Source: CAVTWD01 sp963738325
GTDB lineage: Bacteria; Actinomycetota; Acidimicrobiia; Acidimicrobiales; Ilumatobacteraceae
NCBI GenBank assembly: GCA_963738325.1
Contig: CAVTWD010000012.1
Span: 1 to 64,000, forward strand
DNA length: 64,000 nt
Direction: 5' to 3'
The notes below the pieces were generated by a model that saw nothing but the letters and a program-made list of their open reading frames with translations, did not search any database and was not told where the DNA came from. Positions 8,475-17,206 of the stretch are shown here, in pieces (position 1 is the first letter of the stretch; each line of letters starts with the position of its first letter). The translations under genes and the position numbers were made by a program.

Positions 8475-10294
8475 GCGCGGGCGGCTTTCTCGGCTACGAC
8501 CCCACCCGGGTGGCGATGCTCCGGCGCGCCCTCGCCGAGGCTCTCCGCGACGCCAACGTCCCCTTCGACGACCCGCTGGCGGCGTCGGCCGCGGCGAGCT
8601 GGCAGCGAGCCGTCGCCCTCATGATCCCCTGGGAGGCCCGCCTCGCGAGCATCCTCGACTGCGGGTTCGCGTCGCCCTACCAGCCGGTCGGGCCCACCGG
8701 CCTGCCGCTCGACTACCTCCGGCCCCTGGTCGCCGGCTGGACGATCTCGACCGATCCTCTCACCGGCCCGAACCCCGCCATCGACCTGATCACCCGCGTC
8801 GACGAGCTCGTGGCGCTCCTCGATCGGGCCGACCTCGCCTTCCTCATGGACCACGGCAGCGAGATCCTCGCCCTGATGGCGCTGATCGACCGCGACGAAG
8901 CAGCCCGACTCGAACTACTGAGCGAACTCGGTCCCGACGGCTTCACCGCACTCCTGGCCGAGCTGACCACGGCCATCGTCCAGCAGCCCATCGCCGCCCC
9001 CGAGGACATGGCCGGCCACTTGGTCGTCGCCTTCTCGGCGATGCTCGCCACGGCCATCGGCCACCAACAGGTCGACGCCGACGCCTACCTCCACGCGCTC
9101 CTCGACGGCCCGCAGGGCGATCCTCACGTCGCCGCTCTGGTGCTGCGCGACGGCGCGCTCCCCACCGCCGTGCTCACGTCGTGGGCCATGGCGATCGTCG
9201 GCCGGCTCGGAACCGACCCGTCCGAACTCGACCGTCTCGTGGTCCGCCCAGAGGCCCTCACCGCGGAGCTGCTGCTCGGCTCGCTCACGGCCGACCCCGA
9301 GGCCGGGCGGCGCGTGCTCGCCTCGCTCGACGACCGCGGGCTCGCCGCCCTCCTCGGCCCGCACCTCGACGGCGACACGCGAGGCCGCTTCCTCGTGGCC
9401 ACCGCTGATCCGGCGACGACAACCATCGCCGTCGGGCTGGCTTCGGTGCAAACCGTCCTGGCCTGGCTCTCGCGCCACCGGGAGCTCGCCACCAGCAACG
9501 CAGGCGGCACCAGCCTTCATGACTGGCTGGGCGCCTACGCCGGTCCCTACCTCCTCGACCTCCTGCCCTCGCCACCAGCGCGTACCTCGGGCGCCCCCCT
9601 CGACACCCCCGCCACGGTCGCCTGGATCGCCGAGAGCCCGGCCGCGGCTGCCACGCTCGACGCGTGGATCACGAGCCATGCCCACGCCGGGATCGCCAAC
9701 GTGATGTCGCTGAAGCCCGACGGCGGTCCGGCGGAGACCTTCGCAGCGCTCGGCCGCCAACTCGGCGAGCTGTCGGCACTCGTCGCCCGAGGCCGCCTGG
9801 CGACGGTGACGGTGCAGCACAAGGGCTATGCCGACGTCGTGAACCTGAGCAAGTTCCTCGCCGGCGTCGTCGTTTCGAAGGGGTTCGGAGCAGTGATCCA
9901 CGAGCACTGGTCCTCTGGGATCGCGGCCACGGCCGAACCCATCACCACGAAAGCGGTCGACTGGGTCTACGAGCAGGCCGCCGCCCACCACGTGCTCGAG
10001 CCGCCCCCCTCGCGAGAGGAGGCGCGAGCCCGACTGGCGAGGCAAGCGGAGACCGACGACATCGAGCTGGCCGCCGGCGCGGCGAGCGAGGAGTACCGGC
10101 GACTCGTCCTCGACGGACGGCTCCGGGGCGACGAGGAGCCGCCCAGCGCGAGCGCCTGCCAGACCGTGGCGGCCTACCGCGCTGGGCTGGCGACCTGGGT
10201 GGCCGCCAATCCGGAGCGTCGGCCGGTCCTCGTCGCCGTCGGCGCCCTGCTCGACGGCCTCGCAGCCGGGCGGGGCGCCGTGAAGCTCAGCTGA
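8471..10294 (+). CDS. Large unknown protein coupled to the WXG100-like gene
   Basis: 607 residues from GTG 8471. I do not recognise a catalytic domain. It begins GGFLGYDPTRVAMLRRALAE, which resembles the N-terminal helices of actinobacterial WXG-associated proteins. Most of it is mixed, Ala/Leu-rich and predicted helical (VDELVALLDRADLAFLMDHG, DEAARLELLSELGPDGFTAL); the C-terminal 200 residues contain VTVQHKGYADVVNLSKFLAG and TTKAVDWVYEQAAAHHVLEP. No signal peptide or clear membrane helix except a weak hydrophobic stretch around FLAGVVVSKGFGAVI. The position directly behind a WXG100-like gene suggests a type VII-linked substrate or effector; this is inference from context. Confidence 0.5.
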   Translation: MSAGGFLGYDPTRVAMLRRALAEALRDANVPFDDPLAASAAASWQRAVALMIPWEARLASILDCGFASPYQPVGPTGLPLDYLRPLVAGWTISTDPLTGPNPAIDLITRVDELVALLDRADLAFLMDHGSEILALMALIDRDEAARLELLSELGPDGFTALLAELTTAIVQQPIAAPEDMAGHLVVAFSAMLATAIGHQQVDADAYLHALLDGPQGDPHVAALVLRDGALPTAVLTSWAMAIVGRLGTDPSELDRLVVRPEALTAELLLGSLTADPEAGRRVLASLDDRGLAALLGPHLDGDTRGRFLVATADPATTTIAVGLASVQTVLAWLSRHRELATSNAGGTSLHDWLGAYAGPYLLDLLPSPPARTSGAPLDTPATVAWIAESPAAAATLDAWITSHAHAGIANVMSLKPDGGPAETFAALGRQLGELSALVARGRLATVTVQHKGYADVVNLSKFLAGVVVSKGFGAVIHEHWSSGIAATAEPITTKAVDWVYEQAAAHHVLEPPPSREEARARLARQAETDDIELAAGAASEEYRRLVLDGRLRGDEEPPSASACQTVAAYRAGLATWVAANPERRPVLVAVGALLDGLAAGRGAVKLS

Positions 10295-10315
10295 CCCAGC
10301 CGAAGACCGACGGCC

Positions 10316-10963
10316 TCACAGCCAGTGCGGAACGGGCGGCAGCCCCTCCACGTCGAGCCGGCCGAGCAACCAGGCCAGCCTCCGCGTCGGGGGCAGCGCC
10401 AACGCGGTCGCCGGCAACTCGGTCATCCCCATCGGATTCCTCGCCCGCCAGGCCATTCCCGCGTTGCGCAGCTCGCGTCCCGCATACGCGTCCGACCAGT
10501 CGTCCCAGTCGAAGCCGGCGCCCAGGTCGGCGTGGTGCACCTCCACCTCCCGCCACCGACGGAACGGCAGGCTCGCGATCGGCTCGGGCCGCCCGAGCGT
10601 GGTCCCCGGGCGTGCCCACGCCTCGCTCGGGAGCGTGGCCCATGCCTCTTCGAGCCGCGCCAGCGTCTGCTCGACATCGGCCACCTGCTCGGCCGTCGGG
10701 CGCCCGGCGCCGGCGTCGATCTCGCCTCCCCGCTGCACGACCCCACCCGGATACCGATCCACGACGACGCCCGCCGCCGCACCTTCGAGGGCACGGCACT
10801 GGCTGTCGGCGTGGCGGGCGAGATGGGTGAGCACGTGACCCACCGTCCAGTCGGGCAGCCGGCTGGGACGGCTGGCGGCCGCCTCGTCCAGGCCCTCGAG
10901 CGTGACCGCGAGCCGGCGGTGCGCGGCGCGCGCCCCGTCGATTTCCTCTCCGGGTTCGTCCAC
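10316..10963 (-). CDS. Maleylpyruvate isomerase family (MDMPI/DinB-like) protein
   Basis: 215 residues from GTG 10963. The DinB-like fold is shown by LPDWTVGHVLTHLARHADS, where the first metal-binding His lies, and by RWREVEVHHADLGAGFDWDD, with the Glu and His that complete the metal site in mycothiol-dependent maleylpyruvate isomerase. The C-terminal part (ALALPPTRRLAWLLGRL) replaces the full MDMPI C-terminal domain. True maleylpyruvate isomerase acts in gentisate breakdown, but no gentisate genes are nearby, so the substrate is open. It faces away from zwf across a 57-base divergent gap. Confidence 0.78.
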   Translation of the reverse strand: MDEPGEEIDGARAAHRRLAVTLEGLDEAAASRPSRLPDWTVGHVLTHLARHADSQCRALEGAAAGVVVDRYPGGVVQRGGEIDAGAGRPTAEQVADVEQTLARLEEAWATLPSEAWARPGTTLGRPEPIASLPFRRWREVEVHHADLGAGFDWDDWSDAYAGRELRNAGMAWRARNPMGMTELPATALALPPTRRLAWLLGRLDVEGLPPVPHWL

Positions 10964-11020
10964 GAGACGGAAGGTAGTTCCACGTCGGCATCCCCCGGGC
11001 GAATCGGCAAGCATGGGGCC

Positions 11021-12415
11021 GTGAACGGACAACCCGCGGACGCCCTCGTGCTCTTCGGCGCCACCGGCGACCTCGCGAAGCGCAAGCTGTTTCCTGCGCT
11101 CTACCAACTCGCGGCGCGAGGCCAGCTCAAGGTGCCCATCATCGGCGTCTCCCGCAGCGAGTGGAACGACGACCGGTTCCGCCAGCACGTCCGAGAGGCC
11201 GTGCTCTCCACCTACCCGCGGGCGGAGCCGGCCGTGCTCGACGCCATGTCCGAGCGCATGATGCTGGTGGCCGGCGGCTACGAGCGCCACGAGACGTTCC
11301 GGTGGCTGGCCCAACGTCTCGCGGGTGAGGGCTCCGAGACCGCGGTCTTCTACCTCGCCATCCCACCGAGCGCCTTCGAGCTGATCATCTCCTCCCTGGC
11401 CGCGGTAGGCCTCAACCGGCGCGGCCGTGTCGTGGTGGAGAAGCCCTTCGGGCGGGATCTCGCGAGCGCACAGGAGCTCAACGCCGTCCTCCACGAGGCG
11501 TTCAGCGAGGACAACATCTTCCGGATCGACCACTACCTCGGGAAGGAGAGCGTCGAGGATCTGCTCGTCTTCCGCTTCGGCAACGCCCTCCTCGAGCCCA
11601 TCTGGAACCGGCGCTACGTCGAGAGCGTCCAGATCACGATGTCGGAGACCATCGGCGTCGAGGGGAGGGGCGGGTTCTACGACTCGGTCGGGGCGCTCCG
11701 CGACGTCGTCCAGAACCACCTGCTCCAAGTGGTGACCCTCATGGCCATGGAGCCGCCCGTGGGCCTCGACGCCACGAGCCTGCGCGATGAGCAGGTCAAG
11801 GTCCTCCGGGCCACCATGGGCCTCGACCCGGCCGGCATGGTCCGGGGCCAGTACCGCGGCTACCTCGACGAGCCGGGCGTCGCGCCCGACTCCAGCACCG
11901 AGACCTACGTCGCCGTCCGGCTCGACATCGATTCCTGGCGCTGGGCCGGCGTGCCCTGGTACCTGAGGGCGGGCAAGGCGCTGGCCGAGTCGGTCACCGA
12001 AGCCGTCGTCGAGTTGAAGCCACCACCGCGGCAGCTCTTCGATGACGCCAACTGCACGCCGCCTCATCCCAACCTGATCCGCTTCCGCCTGGGCAAGCAC
12101 GACGGGGTCACGTTCACCGTGCAGGCGAAGCAACCGGGCCGGGAGCTCGAGACGAAGGAGGTCGACCTCTCCGTCGACTTCGCCGCCGCGCTGGGGGAGC
12201 GCCAGGAGCCCTATGAGCGCCTGATGCACGATGCCCTCGACGGGAACCCGCGACGCTTCGCCCGCCAGGATGTCGTGGAGCAGACCTGGCGCATCGTCGA
12301 GCCGGCCCTCGACGATCCGAGCCCCGTCTTCCTCTATGACCGCGGGAGTTGGGGGCCGCTCGAGGCCAACCGCCTGCTCGAGGGCGGTCACTGGCACCAG
12401 GGCGACCGCGGGTGA
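11021..12415 (+). CDS. zwf: Glucose-6-phosphate dehydrogenase
   Basis: First step of the oxidative pentose phosphate pathway: glucose 6-phosphate + NADP+ to 6-phosphogluconolactone. 464 residues from GTG 11021. The NADP fold GATGDLAKRKLFPALYQL sits at residue 12, the EKPFGRD motif in the middle, and the substrate site RIDHYLGKESVEDLLVFRF contains the catalytic His pair region. The C-terminal end is DRGSWGPLEANRLL. The stop overlaps the GTG of pgl (GTGA), so lactone formation and hydrolysis are coupled. OpcA, usual between these genes in many actinobacteria, is absent here. Confidence 0.96.
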   Translation: MNGQPADALVLFGATGDLAKRKLFPALYQLAARGQLKVPIIGVSRSEWNDDRFRQHVREAVLSTYPRAEPAVLDAMSERMMLVAGGYERHETFRWLAQRLAGEGSETAVFYLAIPPSAFELIISSLAAVGLNRRGRVVVEKPFGRDLASAQELNAVLHEAFSEDNIFRIDHYLGKESVEDLLVFRFGNALLEPIWNRRYVESVQITMSETIGVEGRGGFYDSVGALRDVVQNHLLQVVTLMAMEPPVGLDATSLRDEQVKVLRATMGLDPAGMVRGQYRGYLDEPGVAPDSSTETYVAVRLDIDSWRWAGVPWYLRAGKALAESVTEAVVELKPPPRQLFDDANCTPPHPNLIRFRLGKHDGVTFTVQAKQPGRELETKEVDLSVDFAAALGERQEPYERLMHDALDGNPRRFARQDVVEQTWRIVEPALDDPSPVFLYDRGSWGPLEANRLLEGGHWHQGDRG

Positions 12416-13113
12416 GGGTCGAAGTCGTGGCCGGAGGCCCGGCCCGCCTGGCGGAACGGTCGAGCACCTGGCTGGCCGACCGGCTGTGGGCGGCCGTCGC
12501 CGAACGGGGCAGCGCGCATCTCGCGGTGAGCGGCGGCAACACCCCCTCGGGGATGTTCGTCGCGCTGGCCACCTTGCCGATTCCCTGGGAACACATCCAC
12601 CTGTGGCAGGTCGACGAGCGGGTGGCTCCTGATGGTGACGAAGCCCGCAACGCCGCGTCGTTGAGCCAGCACCTCGTCTCCAGGGTTCCGATCGCTCCCG
12701 AGCGGGTCCACCTGATGAACGTCACCGCCACCGACCTGGACGCGGCCGCTGACGACTATGCCGATGCCCTGCGCCACTCGTGCGGGGCGGTACTCGACAT
12801 CGTCCATCTCGGGCTGGGCGATGACGGCCACACTGCGAGCTGGCCGCCCGGCGACGCCATCGTGGACGTGGAGGACCGGGATGTCGCCCTGTCCGGGCTC
12901 TTCAACGGCTACCGCCGGATGACCCTCACCGTCCCGGCCGTGAACCGCGCTCGCCACATCATGTTCCTGGTGGATGGCGCGGCGAAGGCGCCCGTCGTGC
13001 GTCGACTGCTCGACGGCGATACCACGATCCCCGCCTCGCGCGTGCGCAAGCCCGGCGTGACGCTGCTCGCCGACGAGGCGGCCGGCGAGGCGACGCCCAA
13101 CGCCAGCGAGTGA
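12412..13113 (+). CDS. pgl: 6-phosphogluconolactonase
   Basis: Hydrolyses the lactone made by Zwf. 233 residues from GTG 12412, overlapping the zwf stop. The SIS-like NagB/RpiA fold is seen in HLAVSGGNTPSGMFVALA, HLWQVDERVAPDGDEARN (substrate Arg/Asp segment) and LDIVHLGLGDDGHTASWPPG, the DevB/Pgl hallmark GxGxDGHTASLFP. The C-terminal PAVNRARHIMFLVDGAAKAP also fits. The next gene starts one base after its stop. Confidence 0.95.
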   Translation: MRVEVVAGGPARLAERSSTWLADRLWAAVAERGSAHLAVSGGNTPSGMFVALATLPIPWEHIHLWQVDERVAPDGDEARNAASLSQHLVSRVPIAPERVHLMNVTATDLDAAADDYADALRHSCGAVLDIVHLGLGDDGHTASWPPGDAIVDVEDRDVALSGLFNGYRRMTLTVPAVNRARHIMFLVDGAAKAPVVRRLLDGDTTIPASRVRKPGVTLLADEAAGEATPNASE

Positions 13114-13114
13114 C

Positions 13115-14533
13115 GTGACGACCCCGACGGCGGTCAGGCGGCGCCCGGCCGCCGGCGACGTCTCCGGGGAGAACCACGGCGGATGGCTCCTTCCCCTCGG
13201 GGCGGCCGTCGTGGCCACGGTCGTCTACTCGGTGGTCTCGATCATCCGCCACGTCGACTACCGCTCGACGGGCTACGACCTCGGGATCTTCGAGCAGGCG
13301 GTGCGCGGCTACTCGGAGCTGCGCATGCCCGTGGCCACGCTCAAAGGCCCGGGCTTCAACCTTCTGGGCGATCACTTCTCCCCCATCATCGCCCTGGCCG
13401 CTCCGGCCTATCGCCTCTGGTCGTCGCCGATCACGCTGCTCGTGATCCAAGCCGCCCTCCTCGGCGTATCGGCTTGGTTCGTGGCGCGGGTCGCGCAGCG
13501 TCGCCTCCCGCACCTCGCCGCCGCCTTCGTGAGCCTCGCCTACGTCTTGTCGTGGGGGCTCCAGTCGTTGGCCGGGTTCGACTTCCACGAGGCGGCCTTC
13601 GGGGTGGCGATCGTCGCCGCCGTGCTCGACCGGCTCGACGTCCACCGGTACCGGCAGGCGGCCGCGCTCGGGCTGGCGCTGCTCCTCGTGAAAGAAGACC
13701 TCGGCCTGACCGTCCTCGCCCTCGGGCTGCTGCTCTGGCTGCGCTACGGGCAACGGCGTCTCGGCTTGGGCCTGGCGATCGCCGGGACAGCGGCCACGGT
13801 CCTGCTCGTCGCCGTGGTCATCCCACACTTCAACCAGTCCGGCACCTACAACTACATCGGGCCGACCGACAAGGGCATCACCGCCACGAGCGGTTCTCCG
13901 AGCACGGTCCTGCACTCCTTCTTCGACCTGCACAACGTCGGCCTGAAGGGCCAGACGATCGGGCTGCTCCTCCTCGTCGTGCTCGGGGTCGGGGTGCTGT
14001 CGCCCATCGCCACGCTCGCGCTGCCCACGGTCGCGTGGCGCATGCTGTCGACGAACCCGCATCACTGGGCGCACAACCTGCAGTACGACGCGATCCTGAT
14101 GCCCATCCTCTTCGTCTCGTTCATCGAGGTGCTGGCGCGACCGGTGTGGCGCGACCGAGGGCCGACGATGATGGCCGCTGCCGCGCTCACCGTCGCCCTC
14201 GTGCTCAGCGCCGGCAGACCCGTCGGCGATCTGTTGGCCTCGACGACGTGGACCTCGACCGCCCACGAGCGGGCCGCGGCCCGCGCCGTGGCGGCCGTGC
14301 CCGACGGCGCGGTCGTCGAGGCGACCAATGACGTGTCGGCTCATCTCACTGATCGCGCCCAGGTCTACGTGCTGCAAGGCGCGCCCGACCCCGGCTGGGT
14401 CGTGCTCGACCTGCGGAAGGGGGACTTCCTCATGGACCGCGTCGCTCAGGCGGGCTACGCGGCCCGGCTGGAGGCACAGGGCTACGTCGTCGTCGGCGGA
14501 GATGACGGGTTCGCCGTCTTACGCTCGCCCTGA
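13115..14533 (+). CDS. DUF2079 family membrane protein
   Basis: Integral membrane protein, 472 residues, about ten hydrophobic segments. After a short cytosolic N-terminus and the first helix, the family signature STGYDLGIFEQAVRGYS appears, then LLGDHFSPIIALAAPAYRL and GFDFHEAAFGVAIVAAVL with the conserved acidic/His pairs, and LLLVKEDLGLTVLALGL. DUF2079 proteins resemble GT-C glycosyltransferases, and the conserved Asp/His would fit a lipid-linked sugar transferase; this is inference. The GTG start is one base after the pgl stop, so it may be transcribed with zwf-pgl. Confidence 0.85.
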   Translation: MTTPTAVRRRPAAGDVSGENHGGWLLPLGAAVVATVVYSVVSIIRHVDYRSTGYDLGIFEQAVRGYSELRMPVATLKGPGFNLLGDHFSPIIALAAPAYRLWSSPITLLVIQAALLGVSAWFVARVAQRRLPHLAAAFVSLAYVLSWGLQSLAGFDFHEAAFGVAIVAAVLDRLDVHRYRQAAALGLALLLVKEDLGLTVLALGLLLWLRYGQRRLGLGLAIAGTAATVLLVAVVIPHFNQSGTYNYIGPTDKGITATSGSPSTVLHSFFDLHNVGLKGQTIGLLLLVVLGVGVLSPIATLALPTVAWRMLSTNPHHWAHNLQYDAILMPILFVSFIEVLARPVWRDRGPTMMAAAALTVALVLSAGRPVGDLLASTTWTSTAHERAAARAVAAVPDGAVVEATNDVSAHLTDRAQVYVLQGAPDPGWVVLDLRKGDFLMDRVAQAGYAARLEAQGYVVVGGDDGFAVLRSP

Positions 14534-14619
14534 GGCGGGACTCGGGCCCGTGACCGTCGCGGGCCGCTACCGTTCAGGCGGTCGCTTGCGAGTACGTCCC
14601 CGATCAAGGAGTTTGCGCT

Positions 14620-15021
14620 GTGCCCGATTTCCTGACGGACGAGTGGTTTACCGCCGTCCATGAGATCCGCCGCCGCCACGTGGAGGAGGCGACGCCCATC
14701 CCCTACAAGATCCGGCTCAACCAGGTGATCAGCGACGTGCCCTTCGGCGACGGCGAGCGGAGGATCTTCATCGACACGATGGAAGGCCAGATGCTGCTCG
14801 ACCTCGGAGAGCTCGAGAGCCCGGACGTCACCCTCACGACCGACTACGACACGGCCCGGAAGATCCTGGTCGATCAGGACCAGGCCGGCGCGATGCAGGC
14901 GTTCATGTCCGGCAAGATCAAGGTGCAGGGCGACATGACCAAGCTGATGGCCATGCAGGCCGGCCCGGTCGACGAAACCGCGAGGAAGGTCGCGGAGGAG
15001 ATCAAGGCCATCACGACCTAG
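14620..15021 (+). CDS. SCP2 sterol-binding domain protein
   Basis: Stand-alone SCP-2 lipid-binding domain, 133 residues. GTG at 14620 is preceded by AAGGAG at good spacing, which fixes the start. The fold is recognised from GERRIFIDTMEGQMLLDLGE, SPDVTLTTDYDTARKILVDQ, and QAFMSGKIKVQGDMTKLMAM, the last being the hallmark helix-strand of the family. Such proteins bind fatty acids or acyl-CoAs in actinobacteria. No obvious operon partner: the next gene starts 138 bases later. Confidence 0.88.
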   Translation: MPDFLTDEWFTAVHEIRRRHVEEATPIPYKIRLNQVISDVPFGDGERRIFIDTMEGQMLLDLGELESPDVTLTTDYDTARKILVDQDQAGAMQAFMSGKIKVQGDMTKLMAMQAGPVDETARKVAEEIKAITT

Positions 15022-15158
15022 GGGCGCGCCTCCTGACTCCCGGTGGACGAGATCGCCACGGTGCGCGCGAGGGGCAAAAAACCAGGCCAGACACCCTCGA
15101 GTGCCGCGTCTCGCGGAGGCCGGTTCCGTAGGATGCGCGCCGACGTGGAGACCCGAGC

Positions 15159-16325
15159 ATGAGCGACGCCAGCGGGCCGGTAGGCTCCCCTCCCGGCGCC
15201 GGAGGCAGCCTGCCTCCTCCTCCGCCGGGGGGACCCTCCTTCCCGCCTGCGCCGCCGCCCCCGCCTCCACCGCCACCTCCGCCACCCCCTCCCCCACCTC
15301 CGGGACCTGGCGCTGCCGCAGAGCCGCCCGTTCCCGGCCCCCAGCGAGCGCGCCTCTGGTGGGCGGTCGGCATCGGAGTCCTGGTGCTCGCCCTCATCGG
15401 GCTCCTGATCTGGCGCTCGACGAGCGGCGGCGGAGGCTCGGCCAGCTCCTCCTCGTCGGGTGCGGCGTCTTCCGGCGCCATCACTTCGCTCGGGGGGTTG
15501 ACCAGCCCGCCGGGCGGCGCCAGCAGCTCCGCGGTGACGAGCGCGACGGGCACAACCGTGGCGCCAGGGTCCACCACCGCACCGTCCGCGACGACGTCGC
15601 CCGGCGCGACGACGCCTGCCGGGGGGGCGACCACGGCTCCCGGCGCCACGACCACTCCCGGTGCGGGCCCGGGCGGGGCGACCACGCTCCCCGGAACCCC
15701 GACCACTCCCGGTGCGGGCCCGGGCGGATCCACCACGGTGCCGGGCGGCTCAACCCCGGGCGGCTCAACCCCGGGCGGCTCAACCCCGGGCGGCTCAACC
15801 CCGGGCGGCTCAACCCCGGGCGGCTCAACCCCGGGCGGCTCAACCCCGGGCGGCTCAACCCCGGGCGGCTCGACCCCGGGCGGCTCGACCCCGGGAGGCT
15901 TGACCCCAGCGCCCGGGCCCCAAGCAACCGCTCCGTCGCGGGCCATCGTCGTGGCGCAGGAGATGGCGGCGGCACTCGCTGACGGCGACTGGGCCGAGGC
16001 TCGGCGGCTCAGCCCGACGGACCGGCGGACCGATGCCGAGTTCGCCCGCGACTACGCCGGGCTCCAGGAGTCGATCGTCGTGCCGGCGCGACAGACGACC
16101 CTGTCGAGCGGGCTGGTCGACTTGCGCCTCGGCCTCGTCGCCCATGAGGCGCGGCCCACGGGGGACCAGACCTCGCTGTTCTGCGTCCATTGGATCGTCG
16201 ACCCGGTCGACAGCACCGTCCAACGGCTCTCCGCCGCGCTGTTGCACACCGACCCGGGCACCATCCCCCCCGAGCAGGTGTCGGCCAGCCTTGCAGCGAC
16301 CTGCTCGACGTTGCCGCTTCGCTGA
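15159..16325 (+). CDS. Pro-rich, single-pass membrane protein with GGSTP repeat linker
   Basis: 388 residues in four parts: a cytosolic Pro-rich tail with a run of about 18 consecutive Pro (residues 30-48), one membrane helix (LWWAVGIGVLVLALIGLLIW, about 67-86), an extracellular Ser/Thr/Pro/Gly-rich stalk with eleven GGSTP-type repeats, and a globular C-terminal domain of about 140 residues (SRAIVVAQEMAAALADGDWA onward) with two Cys that could form a disulphide. The topology suggests a surface-exposed domain held off the membrane by a flexible, possibly O-glycosylated stalk. The C-terminal domain resembles small lumenal NTF2-like domains in wording (ALADGDWAEARRL), but I cannot assign a function. 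Confidence 0.7.
   Translation: MSDASGPVGSPPGAGGSLPPPPPGGPSFPPAPPPPPPPPPPPPPPPPPGPGAAAEPPVPGPQRARLWWAVGIGVLVLALIGLLIWRSTSGGGGSASSSSSGAASSGAITSLGGLTSPPGGASSSAVTSATGTTVAPGSTTAPSATTSPGATTPAGGATTAPGATTTPGAGPGGATTLPGTPTTPGAGPGGSTTVPGGSTPGGSTPGGSTPGGSTPGGSTPGGSTPGGSTPGGSTPGGSTPGGSTPGGLTPAPGPQATAPSRAIVVAQEMAAALADGDWAEARRLSPTDRRTDAEFARDYAGLQESIVVPARQTTLSSGLVDLRLGLVAHEARPTGDQTSLFCVHWIVDPVDSTVQRLSAALLHTDPGTIPPEQVSASLAATCSTLPLR
15744..15908 (+). repeat. 15-base coding minisatellite, 11 units (GGSTP)
   Basis: Unit GGCGGCTCAACCCCG repeated eleven times in frame. Units 1-8 are identical; units 9 and 10 have TCG for TCA; the last is GGAGGCTTGACCCCA (GGLTP). Near-identity of the first eight units suggests recent expansion, and copy number may vary between strains or be mis-assembled. 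Confidence 0.95.
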
Positions 16326-16382
16326 ACACTCCGTCCGGCGCGCGGCGGGCGCAAAGCTGCGACGCGTCAGGCGGCCGCGTCC

Positions 16383-17166
16383 TCACGCGGCACGCGCTGG
16401 TGCGGGAGGCTCGTGGTGGAGCCGGGCCCGCAGGCGAAGGCTCGCGGCCCGGGCGTCCCAGTCGTACACGACGACCGTCCCGGCGATCAGATCGTGCAGC
16501 GCTCGCCGCTCCCGCTGGACCAAGATGCCGATGAACCCGAGTCCGAAGAAGAGGAAGGAGAGCGGGAGGGCGAGCGTCCCGATGACCGCCCGGCGCCCGC
16601 CGATGCGCACGCCGTCGGTGCGGACCACCCGCAGCCCGACGATCGCCATGCCCAACGTCCTCCCGCCGCTCGCCCAGGAGTAGGCGAAGTGGAGGAACTC
16701 CCACACGGCGTAGCCGAACCCGGTGGCCACGCGGTGATCGACGAAGGTCACCGTGCGGCCCGTCACGAGCTCGAGCGAGCAATGGATCCCCGCCAGCAGG
16801 AGGAGATAGAACCCGGTGCTGGCAACGGCGTCGACGGCAAAGGCACCGAAGCGGGTGACGGCGCCGGCGTAGTGGCCCTGCATGCTCTCGTCACGGTCGT
16901 CCACGCTGGCCGTCACGGTTGAGGTCCACTCGGTGAAGCAGCGCGTCGAGGTCGATGCGGTCGAGTTGGGCGTTCAGGTCGATCCGGTCGAGGACCTCGT
17001 CGAGGTCGAGCCGATCGAGCACTCGATCCAAGTCGATCCGGTCGAGCAGTTCGTCGGGACGACGACGTTGGCGACATCGCGTGCCACACCGCCCACGCCC
17101 GTCTCGACTCGGCGTCGAGCGCCGTCAAACGGCCGTGGGAGCACCACCGGCGCGAGTCTTGCTCAC
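16383..17166 (-). CDS. RDD family membrane protein with N-terminal LDRIDLD repeats, frameshifted
   Basis: The C-terminal part (16383-16916) is an RDD domain: GHYAGAVTRFGAFAVDAVAS (with the R..AF.(I/V)D motif), two or three membrane helices, SGGRTLGMAIVGLRVVRTDG and LHDLIAGTVVVYDW. Upstream on the same strand, joined by frameshifts near 16915, 17060 and 17120, are VETGVGGVARDVANVVVP and then five or six tandem copies of an amphipathic LDRIDLD-like unit (16921-17055). Actinobacterial RDD proteins commonly carry this repeat ahead of the membrane domain, so I read one gene starting at GTG 17166. Function of RDD proteins is poorly known (ion transport has been proposed). Confidence 0.7.
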
Positions 17167-17206
17167 GCCGAACCCGGCGCGACGGATCCGTGGACTCTGA
17201 CGAGGT

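Noticed and set aside
15744..15908. CRISPR-like repeat
   Set aside because: 15-base in-frame coding repeats without spacers.
15011..15946. Minus-strand frame with PPGVE repeats
   Set aside because: Elastin-like repeat is only the complement of the GGSTP coding minisatellite; the plus frame has a membrane helix and a globular domain.
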